Positions 13,649 to 27,900 of a stretch of 64,000 nt of DNA are shown here, piece after piece. Source of the DNA: Colletes latitarsis (taxonomy: Eukaryota > Arthropoda > Insecta > Hymenoptera > Colletidae); the NCBI RefSeq assembly GCF_051014445.1, contig NC_135137.1, forward strand, positions 19,407,501-19,471,500. Reading direction: 5' to 3'. The notes under the pieces were generated by a model. That model had not been told where the DNA came from. It saw only the letters and a list, made by a program, of their open reading frames with translations, and ran no database searches. Both the position numbers and the translations under genes were made by a program. Within the stretch, counting starts at the first letter, position 1; each line of letters starts with the position of its first letter.

Positions 13649-15636
13649 TTATACTTTCGCCTTTTTCGCAAACTTGTTGGCTAGATCCTGGGTTTTTTTC
13701 GGGTTTGAATCTCGTAGTAATGTGGTACCACACAGAAGCAGTCCATTAAACCTGGATTCGGACAGTATTTTAGCGGATAACACCGGTTAGGTCTGGGTTT
13801 CGTCTGGGTTATGCCCGCATATGGCTAATGAATTTGCCTTCTTCGCATACTTGTTGGCCAGATCCTGGGTTTTTTTCGTGTTTGAATCACGTAGTAATGT
13901 GGTAACACATTGAAGCAGTCAATTAAACCTGGATTCGATCATTATTTTCGAGGATAACACCGGTTAGGTCTGGGTTAGGTCTGGGTTATGCCCGCATCTG
14001 GCTCATGATTTTGCCTTCTTCGCATACTTGTTGGCCAGATCCTGGGTTTTTTCGTGTTTGAATCACGTAGTAATGTGGTAACACACTGAAGCAGTCAATT
14101 AAACCTGGTTTCGATCAATATTTTAGAGGATAACACCGGTTAGGTCTGGGTTAGGTCTGGGATATGACCGCATCTGGCTCATGATTTGGCCTTTTTCGCA
14201 AATTTGTTGGCTAGATCCTGGGTTTTTTTCGGGTTTGATTCTCGTAGTAATGTGGTAACACACTGAAGCAGTCAATTAAACCTGGTTTCGATCAATATTT
14301 TAGAGGATAACATCGGTTAGGTCTGGGTTAGGTCTGGGATATGCGCGCATCTGGCTTATACTTTCGCCTTTTTCGCAATCTTGTTGGCCAGATCCTGGGT
14401 TTTTTTCGTGTTTGAATCACGTAGTAATGTGGTACAACACTGAAGCAGTCAATTAAACCTGGTTTCGATCAATATTTTAGAGGATAACACCGATTAGGTC
14501 TGGGTTAGGTCTGGGATATGACCGCATCTGGCTCATGATTTGGCCTTCTTCGCATACTTGTTCGCTAGATCCTGGGTTTTTTTCGTGTTTGAATCACGTA
14601 GTAATGTGGTACAACACTGAAGCAGTCAATTAAACCTGGTTTCGATCAATATTTTAGAGGATAACACCGGTTAGGTCTGGGATATGCGCGCATCTGGCTT
14701 ATACTTTCGCCTTTTTCGCAAACTTGTTGGCTAGATCCTGGGTTTTTTTCGGGTTTGAATCTCGTAGTAATGTGGTACCACACAGAAACAGTCCATTAAA
14801 CCTGGTTTCAGACAGTATTTTAGAGGATAACACCGGTTAGGTGTGGGTTTCGTCTGGGTTATGCCCGCATCAGGCTCATGATTTTGCCTTCTTCGGATAC
14901 TTGTTGGCCAGATCCTGGGTTTTTTTCGTGTTTGAATCACGTAGTAATGTGGTAACACACTGAAGCAGTCAATTAAACCTGGTTTCGATCAATATTCTAG
15001 AGGATAACACCGGTTAGGTCTGGGTTAGGTCTGGGTTATGCCCGCATCTGGCTCACGGTTTGACCTTCTTCGCAAACTTGTTGGCCAGATCCTGGGTTTT
15101 TTTTCGTGTTTGAATCACGTAGTAATGTGGTAACACACTGAAGCAGTCAATTAAACCTGGTTTCAATCTATATTTTAGAGGATAACACCGGTTAGGTCTG
15201 GGTTAGGTCTGGGTTATGCCCGCATCTGGCTTATACTTTCGCCTTTTTCGCAAACTTGTTGGCTAGATCCAGGGTTTTTTTCGTGTATGAATCTCGTAGT
15301 AATGTGGTACCACACAGAAGCAGTCCATTAAACCTGGATTCGGACAGTATTTTAGCGGATAACACCGGTTAGGTCTGGGTTTCGTCTGGGTTATGCCCGC
15401 ATATGGCTAATGAATTTGCCTTCTTCACATACTTGTTGGCCAGATCCTGGGTTTTTTTCGTGTTTGAATCTCGTAGTAATGTGGTATCACACTGAAGCAG
15501 TCAATTAAACCTGGTTTCGATCAATATTTTAGAGGATAACACCGGTTAGGTCTGGGATATGCGCGCATCTGGGTTATACTTTCGCCTTTTTCGCAAACTT
15601 GTTGGATAGATCCTGGGTTTTTTTCGGGTTTGAATC
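13649..15636 (+). repeat. Higher-order repeat, copy 3 (~1.99 kb)
   Basis: Matches 6791-8778 at offset 6858. The match continues to 16920, giving a 3.27 kb block paired with 6791-10062. Differences seen include single substitutions at the T-runs near 7192/14050 and 8070/14928. Confidence 0.87.
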
Positions 15637-18600
15637 ACGTAGTAATATGGTACTACACAGAAACAGTCCATTAAACCTGGATTCGGACAGTATTTTAGCC
15701 GATAACACCGGTTAGGTCTGGGTATCGTCTAGGTTCTGCCCGCATCTGGCTCTTGATTTTGCCTTCTTCGCATACTTGTTGGCCAGATCCTGGGATTTTT
15801 TTCGTGTTTGAATCACGTAGTAATGTGGTAACACACTGAAGCAGTCACTTAAACCTGGTTTCGATCAATATTTTAGAGGATAACACCGGTTAGGTCTGGG
15901 TTAGGTCTGGGTTAGGTCTGGGTTATGCCCGCATCTGGCTCATGATTTGGCCTTCTTCGCATACTTGTTGGCCAGATCCTGGGTCTTTTCGTGTTTGAAT
16001 CACGTAGTAATGTGGTAACACACTGAAGCAGTCAATTAAACCTGGTTTCGATCAATGTTTTAGAGGATTACACCGGTTAGGTCTGGGTTAGGTCTGGGAT
16101 ATGCGCGCATCTGGCTTATACTTTCGCCTTTTTCGCAAACTTGTTGGTTAGATCCGGGGTTTTTTTCGGGTTTGAATCATGTAGTAATGTGGTACCACAC
16201 AGAAACAGTCCATTAAACCTGGTTTCGGACAGTATTTTAGAGGATAACACCGGTTAGGTCTGGGTTTCGTCTGGGTTATGCCCGCATCAGGCTCATGATT
16301 TTGCCTTCTTCGCATACTTGTTCGCCAGATCCTGGGTTTTTTTCGTGTTTGAATCACATAGTAATGTGGTAACACACTGTAGCAGTCAATTAAACCTGGT
16401 TTCGATCAATATTTTAGAGGATAACACCGGTTAGGTCCGGGTTAGGTCTGGGATATGCGGCCCATCTGGCTTATACTTTCGCCTTTTTCGCAAACTGCTT
16501 GGCCAGATCCTGGGTTTTTTTCGTGTTTGAATCAGGTAGTAATGTGGTACCACATTGAAGCAGTCAATTAAACCTGGTTTCGATCAATGTTTTAGAGGAT
16601 TACACCGGTTATGTCTGGGATATCCCCCCATCTGGCTTATACCTTCGCCTTTTTCACAAACTTGTTGGCCAGATCCTGGGTTTTTTTCGTGTTTGAATCA
16701 CGTAGTAATGTGGTAACATACTGAAGCAATCAATTCAACCTGGTTTCGATCAATGTTTTAGAGGATAACACCGGTTAGGTCTGGGTTAAGTCTGGGATAT
16801 GCGCGCATCTGGCTTATACTTTCGCCTATTTCGCAAACTTGTTGGCGAGATCCTGGGTTTTTTTCGTGTTTGAATCACGTAGTAATGTGGTAACACACTG
16901 AAGCAGTCAATTAAACCTGGATTCGATCATTATTTTCGAGGATAACACCGGTTAGGTCTGGGTTAGGTCTGGGATATGCGCGCATCTGGCTTATACTTTC
17001 GCCTTTTTCGCAAACTTGTTGGCCAGATCCTGGGTTTTTTTTCGTGTTTTAATCACGTAGTAATGTGGTACAACACTGCAGCAGTCAATTAAACCTGGCT
17101 TCGATCAATATTACAGAGGATAACACCGGTTAGGTCTGGGTTAGGTCTGGGATATTCGCGCATCTGGCTTATACCTTCGCCTTTTTCGCAGACTTGTTGG
17201 CTAGATCCTGGGTTTTTTTCGGGTTTGAATCTCGTAGTAATGTGGTGCCACACAGAAACAGTCCATTAAACCTGGTTTCAGACAGTATTTTAGAGGATAA
17301 CACCGGTTAGTTATGGGTTTCGTCTGGGTTATGCCCGCATCAGGCTCATGATTTTGCCTTCTTCGCATACTTGTTGGCCAGATCCTGGGTTTTTTTCGTG
17401 TTTGAATCACGTAGTAATGTGGTAACACACTGAAGCAGTCAATAAAACCTGGTTTCGATCAATGTTTTAGAGGATAACACCGGTTAGGTCTGGGTTAGGT
17501 CTGGGATATGCGCCCATCTGGCTTATACTTTCGCCTTTTTCGCAAACTTGTTGGCCAGATCCTGGGCTTTTCCTTGTTTGGATCACGTAGTAATGTGGTA
17601 CCACATTGAAGCAGTCAATTAAACCTGGTTACGATCAATATTTTAGAGGATAACACCGGTTAGGTATGGGTTTCGTCTGGGTTATGCCCGCATCTGGCTC
17701 ATGATTTGACCTTCTTCGCATACTTGTTGGCCAGATCCTGGGTTTTTTTCGTGTTTTAATCACGTAGTAATGTGGTACAACACTGCAGCAGTCAATTAAA
17801 CCTGGTTTCGGACAGTATTTTAGAGGATAACACCGGTTAGGTCTGGGTTTCGTCTGGGATATGCGCCCATCTGGCTTATACTTTCGCCTTTTTCGCAAAC
17901 TTGTTGGCCAGATCCTGGGCTTTTCCTTGTTTGGATCACGTAGTAATGTGGTACCACATTGAAGCAGTCAATTAAACCTGGTTTCGATCAATATTTTAGA
18001 GAATAACACCGGTTAGGTCTGGGATATGCGCGCATCTGGCTCATACTTTCGCCTTTTTCGCAAATTTGTTGCCTAGATCCTGGATTTTTTTCGGGTTTGA
18101 ATCTCGTAGTAATGTGGTACCACACAGAAACAGTCCATTAAACCTGGTTTCGATCAATATTTTAGAGGATAACACAGGTTAGGTCTGGGTTAGGTCTGGG
18201 ATATGCGCGCATCTGGCTTATACTTTCGCCTTTTTCGCAAACTTCTTGGCTAGATCCTGGGTTTTTTTCGGGTTTGAATCTCGTAGTGATGTGGTACCAC
18301 ACAGAAACAGTCCATTAAACCTGGTTTCGGACAGTATTTTAGAGGATAACACCGGTTAGGTCTGGGATTCGTCTGGGTTATGCCCGCATCAGGCTCATGA
18401 TTTTGGCTTCTTCGCATACTTGTTGGCCAGATCCTGAGTTTTGTTCGTGTTTGAATCACGTAGTAATGTGGTAACACACTGAAGCAGTCAATTAAACCTG
18501 GTTTCGATCAATATTTTAGAGGATAACACCGGTTAGGTCTGGGTTAGGTCTGGGTTAGGTCTGGGTTATGCCCGCATCTGGCTCATGATTTGGCCTTCTT

Positions 18601-21383
18601 CGCATACTTGTTGGCCAGATCCTGGGTCTTTTCGTGTTTGAATCACGTAGTAATGTGGTAACACACTGAAGCAGTCAATTAAACCTGGTTTCGATCAATG
18701 TTTTAGAGGATTACACCGGTTAGGTCTGGGTTAGGTCTGGGATATGCGCGCATCTGGCTTATACTTTCGCCTTTTTCGCAAACTTGTTGGCTAGATCCGG
18801 GGTTTTTTTCGGGTTTGAATCATGTAGTAATGTGGTACCACACAGAAACAGTCCATTAAACCTGGTTTCGGACAGTATTTTAGAGGATAACACCGGTTAG
18901 GTCTGGGTTTCGTCTGGGTTATGCCCGCATCAGGCTCATGATTTTGCCTTCTTCGCATACTTGTTCGCCAGATCCTGGGTTTTTTTCGTGTTTGAATCAC
19001 ATAGTAATGTGGTAACACACTGTAGCAGTCAATTAAACCTGGTTTCGATCAATATTTTAGAGGATAACACCGGTTAGGTCCGGGTTAGGTCTGGGATATG
19101 CGGCCCATCTGGCTTATACTTTCGCCTTTTTCGCAAACTGCTTGGCCAGATCCTGGGTTTTTTTCGTGTTTGAATCAGGTAGTAATGTGGTACCACATTG
19201 AAGCAGTCAATTAAACCTGGTTTCGATCAATATTTTAGAGGATTACACCGGTTATGTCTGGGATATCCCCCCATCTGGCTTATACCTTCGCCTTTTTCAC
19301 AAACTTGTTGGCCAGATCCTGGGTTTTTTTCGTGTTTGAATCACGTAGTAATGTGGTAACATACTGAAGCAATCAATTCAACCTGGTTTCGATCAATGTT
19401 TTAGAGGATAACACCGGTTAGTTATGGGTTTCGTCTGGGTTATGCCCGCATCAGGCTCATGATTTTGCCTTCTTCGCATACTTGTTGGCCAGATCCTGGG
19501 TTTTTTTCGTGTTTGAATCACGTAGTAATGTGGTAACACACTGAAGCAGTCAATAAAACCTGGTTTCGATCAATATTTTAGAGGATAACACCGGTTAGGT
19601 CTGGGTTAGGTCTGGGTTATGCCCGCACCTGGCTTATACTTTCGCCTTTTTCGCAAACTTGTTGGCTAGATCCTGGGTTTTTTTCGGGTTTGAATCTCGT
19701 AGTAATGTGGTACCACACAGAAGCAGTCCATTAAACCTGGATTCGGACAGTATTTTAGCGGATAACACCGGTTAGGTCTGGGTTTCGTCTGGGTTATGCC
19801 CGCATATGGCTAATGAATTTGCCTTCTTCGCATACTTGTTGGCCAGATCCTGGGTTTTTTTCGTGTTTGAATCACGTAGTAATGTGGTAACACATTGAAG
19901 CAGTCAATTAAACCTGGATTCGATCATTATTTTCGAGGATAACACCGGTTAGGTCTGGGTTAGGTCTGGGTTATGCCCGCATCTGGCTCATGATTTTGCC
20001 TTCTTCGCATACTTGTTGGCCAGATCCTGGGTTTTTTCGTGTTTGAATCACGTAGTAATGTGGTAACACACTGAAGCAGTCAATTAAACCTTGTTTCGAT
20101 CAATATTTTAGAGGATAACACCGGTTAGGTCTGGGTTAGGTCTGGGATATGACCGCATCTGGCTCATGATTTGGCCTTTTTCGCAAATTTGTTGGCTAGA
20201 TCCTGGGTTTTTTTCGGGTTTGAATCTCGTAGTAATGTGGTAACACACTGAAGCAGTCAATTAAACCTGGTTTCGATCAATATTTTAGAGGATAACATCG
20301 GTTAGGTCTGGGTTAGGTCTGGGATATGCGCGCATCTGGCTTATACTTTCGCCTTTTTCGCAATCTTGTTGGCCAGATCCTGGGTTTTTTTCGTGTTTGA
20401 ATCACGTAGTAATGTGGTACAACACTGAAGCAGTCAATTAAACCTGGTTTCGATCAATATTTTAGAGGATAACACCGGTTAGGTCTGGGTTAGGTCTGGG
20501 ATATGACCGCATCTGGCTCATGATTTGGCCTTCTTCGCATACTTGTTCGCTAGATCCTGGGTTTTTTTCGTGTTTGAATCACGTAGTAATGTGGTACAAC
20601 ACTGAAGCAGTCAATTAAACCTGGTTTCGATCAATATTTTAGAGGATAACACCGGTTAGGTCTGGGATATGCGCGCATCTGGCTTATACTTTCGCCTTTT
20701 TCGCAAACTTGTTGGCTAGATCCTGGGTTTTTTTCGGGTTTGAATCTCGTAGTAATGTGGTACCACACAGAAACAGTCCATTAAACCTGGTTTCAGACAG
20801 TATTTTAGAGGATAACACCGGTTAGGTGTGGGTTTCGTCTGGGTTATGCCCGCATCAGGCTCATGATTTTGCCTTCTTCGGATACTTGTTGGCCAGATCC
20901 TGGGTTTTTTCGTGTTTGAATCACGTAGTAATGTGGTAACACACTGAAGCAGCCAATTAAACCTGGTTTCGATCAATATTCTAGAGGATAACACCGGTTA
21001 GGTCTGGGTTAGGTCTGGGTTATGCCCGCATCTGGCTCACGATTTGACCTTCTTCGCAAACTTGTTGGCCAGATCCTGGGTTTTTTTTCGTGTTTGAATC
21101 ACGTAGTAATGTGGTAACACACTGAAGCAGTCCATTAAACCTGGATTCGGACAGTATTTTAGAGGATAACACCGGTTAGGTCTGGGATATGCGCGCATCT
21201 GGGTTATACTTTCGCCTTTTTCGCAAACTTGTTGGATAGATCCTGGGTTTTTTTCGGGTTTGAATCACGTAGTAATATGGTACTACACAGAAACAGTCCA
21301 TTAAACCTGGATTCGGACAGTATTTTAGCCGATAACACCGGTTAGGTCTGGGTATCGTCCAGGTTCTGCCCGCATCTGGCTCT

Positions 21384-23628
21384 TGATTTTGCCTTCTTCG
21401 CATACTTGTTGGCCAGATCCTGGGATTTTTTTCTTGTTTGAATCACGTAGTAATGTGGTAACACACTGAAGCAGTCACTTAAACCTGGATTCGATCAATG
21501 TTTTAGAGGATAACACCGGTTAGGTCTGGGTTACGTCTGGGATATGCGCGCATCTGGCTTATACTTTCGCCTTTTTCGCAAACTTGTTGGCTAGATCCTG
21601 GGTTTTTTTCGGGTTTGAATCACGTAGTAATGTGGTAACACACTGAAGCAGTCAATTAAACCTGCTTTCGATCAATATTTTAGAGGATAACACCGGTTAG
21701 GTCTGGGTTAGGTCTGGGATATGCGCGCATCTGGCTTATACTTTCGCCTTTTTCGCAAACTTGTTGGCCAGATCCTGGGTTTTTTTCGTGTTTGAATCAC
21801 GTAGTAATGTGGTAACACACTGAAGCAGTCAACTAAACCTGGTTTCGATCGATATTTTAGAGGATAACACCGGTTAGGTCTGGGTTAGGTCTGGGATATG
21901 CGCGCATCTGGCTTATACTTTCGCCTTTTTCGCAATCTTGTTGGCCAGATCCTGGGTTTTTTTCGTGTTTGAATCACGTAGTAATGTGGTACAACACTGA
22001 AGCAGTCAATTAAACCTGGTTTCGATCAATATTTTACAGGATAACACCGGTTAGGTCTGGGTTAGGTCTGGGATATGACCGCATCTGGCTCATGATTTGG
22101 CCTTCTTCGCATACTTGTTCGCCAGATCCTGGGTTTTTTTCGTGTTTGAATCACGTAGTAATGTGGTACAACACTGAAGCAGTCAATTAAACCTGGTTTC
22201 GATCAATATTTTAGAGGATAACACCGGTTAGGTCTGGGATATGCGCGTATCAGGCTTATACTTTCGCCTTTTTCGCAAACTTGTTGGCTAGATCCTGGGT
22301 TTTTTTCGGGTTTGAATCTCGTAGTAATGTGGTACCACACAGAAACAGTCCATTAAACCTGGTTTGAGACAGTATTTTAGAGGATAACACCGGTTAGGTA
22401 TGGGTTTCGTCTGGGTTATGCCCGCATCTGGCTCATGATTTGACCTTCTTCGCAAACTTGTTGGCTAGATCCTGGGTTTTTTTCGGGTTTGAATCTCGTA
22501 GTAATGTGGTACCACACAGAAGCAGTCCATTAAACCTGGATTCGGACAGTATTTTAGCGGATAACACCGGTTAGGTCTGGGTTTCGTCTGGGTTATGCCC
22601 GCATATGGCTAATGAATTTGCCTTCTTCGCATACTTGTTGGCCAGATCCTGGGTTTTTTTCGTGTTTGAATCACGTAGTAATGTGGTAACACACTGAAGC
22701 AGTCACTTAAACCTGGTTTCGATCGATGTTTTAGAGGATAACACCGGTTAGGTCTGGGTTAGGTCTGGGATATGCGCCCATCTGGCTTATACTTTCGCCT
22801 TTTTCGCAAACTTGTTGGCCAGATCCTGGGTTTTTTTCGTGTTTGGATCACGTAGTAATGTGGTACCACATTGAAGCAGTCAATTAAACCTGGTTTCGAT
22901 CAATATTTTAGAGGATAACACCGGTTAGGTCTGGGTTAGGTCTGGGTTATGCGCGCATCTGACTTATACTTTCGCCTTTTTCGCAAACTTGTTGGCTAGA
23001 TTCTGGGTTTATTTCGGGTTTGAATCACGTAGTAATGTGGTAACACACTGAAGCAGTCAACTAAACCTGGTTTCGATCAATATTCTAGAGGATAACACCG
23101 GTTAGGTCTGGGTTAGGTCTGGTTTATGCCCGCATCTGGCTCATGATTTGACCTTCTTCGCAAACTTGTTGGCCAGATCCTGGGTTTTTTTTCGTGTTTG
23201 AATCACGTAGTAATGTGGTACCACACTGAAGCAGTCAATTAAACCTGGTTTCGATCAATATTTTAGAGGATAACACCGGTTAGGTCTGGGTTAGGTCTGG
23301 GATATGACCGCATCTGGCTCATGATTTGGCCTTCTTCGCATACTTGTTCGCCAGATCCTGGGTTTTTTTCGTGTTTGAATCACGTAGTAATGTGGTACAA
23401 CACTGAAGCAGTCAATTAAACCTGGTTTCGATCAATATTTTAGAGGATAACACCGGTTAGGTCTGGGATATGCGCGCAACTGGCTTATACTTTCGCCTTT
23501 TTCGGAAACTTGTTGGCTAGATCCTGGGTTTTTTTCGGGTTTGAATCTCGTAGTAATGTGGTACCACACAGAAACAGTCCATTAAACCTGGTTTCAGACA
23601 GTATTTTAGAGGATAACACCGGTTAGGT
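21384..23628 (+). repeat. Duplicated satellite block, partner at 36204-38448 (offset 14820)
   Basis: About 2.24 kb aligns line for line with 36204-38448 at a constant offset of 14820. Only isolated differences were seen, such as TTCGG versus TTCGC near 23505/38325. It carries the distinctive TTCTGGGTTTATTTCGGG monomer at 23001 and 37821, a type also found near 48724, 54488 and 60782. The match breaks abruptly at GGTTAGGTGT versus GGTTAGGTCT. Confidence 0.88.
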
Positions 23629-24007
23629 GTGGGTTTCGTCTGGGTTATGCCCGCATCAGGCTCATGATTTTGCCTTCTTCGGATACTTGTTGGCCAGATC
23701 CTGGATTTTTTTCGTGTTTGAATCACGTAGTAATGTGGTAACACACTGTAGCAGTCACTTAAACCTGGATTCGATCAATGTTTTAGAGGATAACACCGGT
23801 TAGGTCTGGGTTAGGTCTGGGATATGCGCGCATCTGGCTTATACTTTCGCCTTTTTCGCAAACTTGTTGGCCAGATCCTGGGTTTTTTTCGTGTTTTAAT
23901 CACGTAGTAATGTGGTAACACACTGAAGCAGTCAACTAAACCTGGTTTCGATCGATATTTTAGAGGATAACACCGGTTAGGTCTGGGTTAGGTCTGGGAT
24001 ATGCGCG

Positions 24008-24021
24008 CATCTGGCTTATAC
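24008..24021. other. Unoccupied paralogue of the family B insertion site
   Basis: The sequence CATCTGGCTTATAC occurs once here, with uninterrupted satellite on both sides. The left flank (23705-24021) matches 39224-39540 at offset 15519. The right flank (24008 to about 24879) matches 42386-43257 at offset 18378. This is the pre-insertion arrangement of the site now interrupted by the minus-strand element, so it confirms both element boundaries and the 14-bp target-site duplication. Confidence 0.9.
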
Positions 24022-24864
24022 TTTCGCCTTTTTCGCAATCTTGTTGGCCAGATCCTGGGTTTTTTTCGTGTTTGAATCACGTAGTAATGTGGTACAACAC
24101 TGAAGCAGTCAATTAAACCTGGTTTCGATCAATATTTTACAGGATAACACCGGTTAGGTCTGGGTTAGGTCTGGGATATGACCGCATCTGGCTCATGATT
24201 TGGCCTTCTTCGCATACTTGTTCGCCAGATCCTGGGTTTTTTTCGTGTTTGAATCACGTAGTAATGTGGTACAACACTGAAGCAGTCAATTAAACCTGGT
24301 TTCGATCAATATTTTAGAGGATAACACCGGTTAGGTCTGGGATATGCGCGCATCAGGCTTATACTTTCGCCTTTTTCGCAAACTTGTTGGCTAGATCCTG
24401 GGTTTTTTTCGGGTTTGAATCTCGTAGTAATGTGGTACCACACAGAAACAGTCCATTAAACCTGGTTTGAGACAGTATTTTAGAGGATAACACCGGTTAG
24501 GTATGGGTTTCGTCTGGGTTATGCCCGCATCTGGCTCATGATTTGACCTTCTTCGCATACTTGTTCGCCAGATCCTGGGTTTTTTTCGTGTTTGAATCAC
24601 GTAGTAATATGGTAACACACTGAAGCAGTCAATTATACCTGGTTTCGATCAATGTTTCAGAGGATAACACCGGTTAGGTCTGGGTTAAGTCTGGGATATG
24701 CGCCCATCTGGCTTATACTTTCGCCTTCTTCGCAAACTTGTTGGCCAGATCCTGGGTTTTTTTCGTGTTTGAATCACGTAGTAATGTGGTAACACACTGA
24801 AGCAGTCAATTAAACCTGGTTTCGATCAATATTTTAGAGGATAACACCGGTTAGGTCTGGGTTA

Positions 24865-24879
24865 GGTCTGGGTTATGCC
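24865..24879. other. Unoccupied paralogue of the family A insertion site
   Basis: GGTCTGGGTTATGCC occurs once here and is followed by CGCATCTGGC. The left flank matches up to 43257 (offset 18378) and the right flank matches from 48131 (offset 23266) to about 25181/48447. The uninterrupted satellite gives the exact ends of the plus-strand element at 43258-48130 and a 15-bp target-site duplication. Confidence 0.9.
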
Positions 24880-24905
24880 CGCATCTGGCTTATACTTTCG
24901 CCTTT

Positions 24906-27900
24906 TTCGCAAACTTGTTGGCTAGATCCTGGGTTTTTTTCGGGTTTGAATCTCGTAGTAATGTGGTACCACACAGAAGCAGTCCATTAAACCTGGATTC
25001 GGACAGTATTTTAGCGGATAACACCGGTTAGGTCTGGGTTTCGTCTGGGTTATGCCCGCATATGGCTAATGAATTTGCCTTCTTCGCATACTTGTTGGCC
25101 AGATCCTGGGTTTTTTTCGTGTTTGAATCACGTAGTAATGTGGTAACACACTGAAGCAGTCACTTAAACCTGGTTTCGATCAATATTTTACAGGATAACA
25201 CCGGTTAGGTCTGGGTTAGGTCTGGGATATGACCGCATCTGGCTCATGATTTGGCCTTCTTCGCATACTTGTTCGCCAGATCCTGGGTTTTCTTCGTGTT
25301 TGAATCACGTAGTAATGTGGTACAACACTGAAGCAGTCAATTAAACCTGGATTCGATCAATGTTTTAGAGGATAACACCGGTTAGGTCTGGGTTACGTCT
25401 GGGATATGCGCGCATCTGGCTTATACTTTCGCCTTTTTCGCAAACTTGTTGGCTAGATCCTGGGTTTTTTTCGGGTTTGAATCACGTAGTAATGTGGTAA
25501 CACACTGAAGCAGTCAATTAAACCTGCTTTCGATCAATATTTTAGAGGATAACACCGGTTAGGTCTGGGTTAGGTCCGGGATATGCGCGCATCTGGCTTA
25601 TACTTTCGCCTTTTTCGCAAACTTGTTGGCCAGATCCTGGGTTTTTTTCGTGTTTGAATCACGTAGTAATATGGTAACACACTGAAGCAGTCAATTATAC
25701 CTGGTTTCGATCAATGTTTCAGAGGATAACACCGGTTAGGTCTGGGTTAAGTCTGGGATATGCGCCCATCTGGCTTATACTTTCGCCTTCTTCGCAAACT
25801 TGTTGGCCAGATCCTGGGTTTTTTTCGTGTTTGAATCACGTAGTAATGTGGTAACACACTGAAGCAGTCAATTAAACCTGGTTTCGATCAATATTTTAGA
25901 AGATAACACCGGTTAGGTCTGGGTTAGGTCTGGGTTATGCCCGCATCTGGCTTATACTTTCGCCTTTTTCGCAAACTTGTTGGCTAGATCCTGGGTTTTT
26001 TTCGGGTTTGAATCTCGTAGTAATGTGGTACCACACAGAAGCAGTCCATTAAACCTGGATTCGGACAGTATTTTAGCGGATAACACCGGTTAGGTCTGGG
26101 TTTCGTCTGGGTTATGCCCGCATATGGCTAATGAATTTGCCTTCTTCGCATACTTGTTGGCCAGATCCTGGGTTTTTTTCGTGTTTGAATCACGTAGTAA
26201 TGTGGTAACACACTGAAGCAGTCACTTAAACCTGGTTTCGATCAATATTTTACAGGATAACACCGGTTAGGTCTGGGTTAGGTCTGGGATATGACCGCAT
26301 CTGGCTCATGATTTTGCCTTCTTCGCATACTTGTTGGCCAGATCCTGGGATTTTTTTCTTGTTTGAATCACGTAGTAATGTGGTAACACACTGAAGCAGT
26401 CACTTAAACCTGGATTCGATCAATGTTTTAGAGGATAACACCGGTTAGGTCTGGGTTAGGTCTGGGTTATGCCCGCATCTGGCTTATACTTTCGCCTTTT
26501 TCGCAAACTTGTTGGCTAGATCCTGGGTTTTTTTCGGGTTTGAATCTCGTAGTAATGTGGTACCACACAGAAGCAGTCCATTAAACCTGGATTCGGACAG
26601 TATTTTAGCGGATAACACCGGTTAGGTCTGGGTTTCGTCTGGGTTATGCCCGCATATGGCTAATGAATTTGCCTTCTTCGCATACTTGTTGGCCAGATCC
26701 TGGGTTTTTTTCGTGTTTGAATCACGTAGTAATGTGGTAACACACTGAAGCAGTCACTTAAACCTGGTTTCGATCAATATTTTACAGGATAACACCGGTT
26801 AGGTCTGGGTTAGGTCTGGGATATGACCGCATCTGGCTCATGATTTGGCCTTCTTCGCATACTTGTTCGCCAGATCCTGGGTTTTTTTCGTGTTTGAATC
26901 ACGTAGTAATGTGGTACAACACTGAAGCAGTCAATTAAACCTGGATTCGATCAATGTTTTAGAGGATAACACCGGTTAGGTCTGGGTTACGTCTGGGATA
27001 TGCGCGCATCTGGCTTATACTTTCGCCTTTTTCGCAAACTTGTTGGCTAGATCCTGGGTTTTTTTCGGGTTTGAATCACGTAGTAATGTGGTAACACACT
27101 GAAGCAGTCAATTAAACCTGCTTTCGATCAATATTTTAGAGGATAACACCGGTTAGGTCTGGGTTAGGTCTGGGATATGCGCGCATCTGGCTTATACTTT
27201 CGCCTTTTTCGCAAACTTGTTGGCCAGATCCTGGGTTTTTTTCGTGTTTGAATCACGTAGTAATATGGTAACACACTGAAGCAGTCAATTATACCTGGTT
27301 TCGATCAATGTTTCAGAGGATAACACCGGTTAGGTCTGGGTTAAGTCTGGGATATGCCCGCATCAGGCTTATACTTTCGCCTTTTTCGCAAACTTGTTGG
27401 CTAGATCCTGGGTTTTTTTCGGGTTTGAATCACGTAGTAATGTGGTAACACACTGAAGCAGTCAATTAAACCTGCTTTCGATCAATATTTTAGAGGATAA
27501 CACCGGTTAGGTCTGGGTTAGGTCTGGGATATGCGCGCATCTGGCTTATACTTTCGCCTTCTTCGCAAACTTGTTGGCCAGATCCTGGGTTTTTTTCGTG
27601 TTTGAATCACGTAGTAATGTGGTAACACACTGAAGCAGTCAATTAAACCTGGTTTCGATCAATATTTTAGAGGATAACACCGGTTAGGTCTGGGTTAGGT
27701 CTGGGTTATGCCCGCATCTGGCTTATACTTTCGCCTTTTTCGCAAACTTGTTGGCTAGATCCTGGGTTTTTTTCGGGTTTGAATCTCGTAGTAATGTGGT
27801 ACCACACAGAAGCAGTCCATTAAACCTGGATTCGGACAGTATTTTAGCGGATAACACCGGTTAGGTCTGGGTTTCGTCTGGGTTATGCCCGCATATGGCT

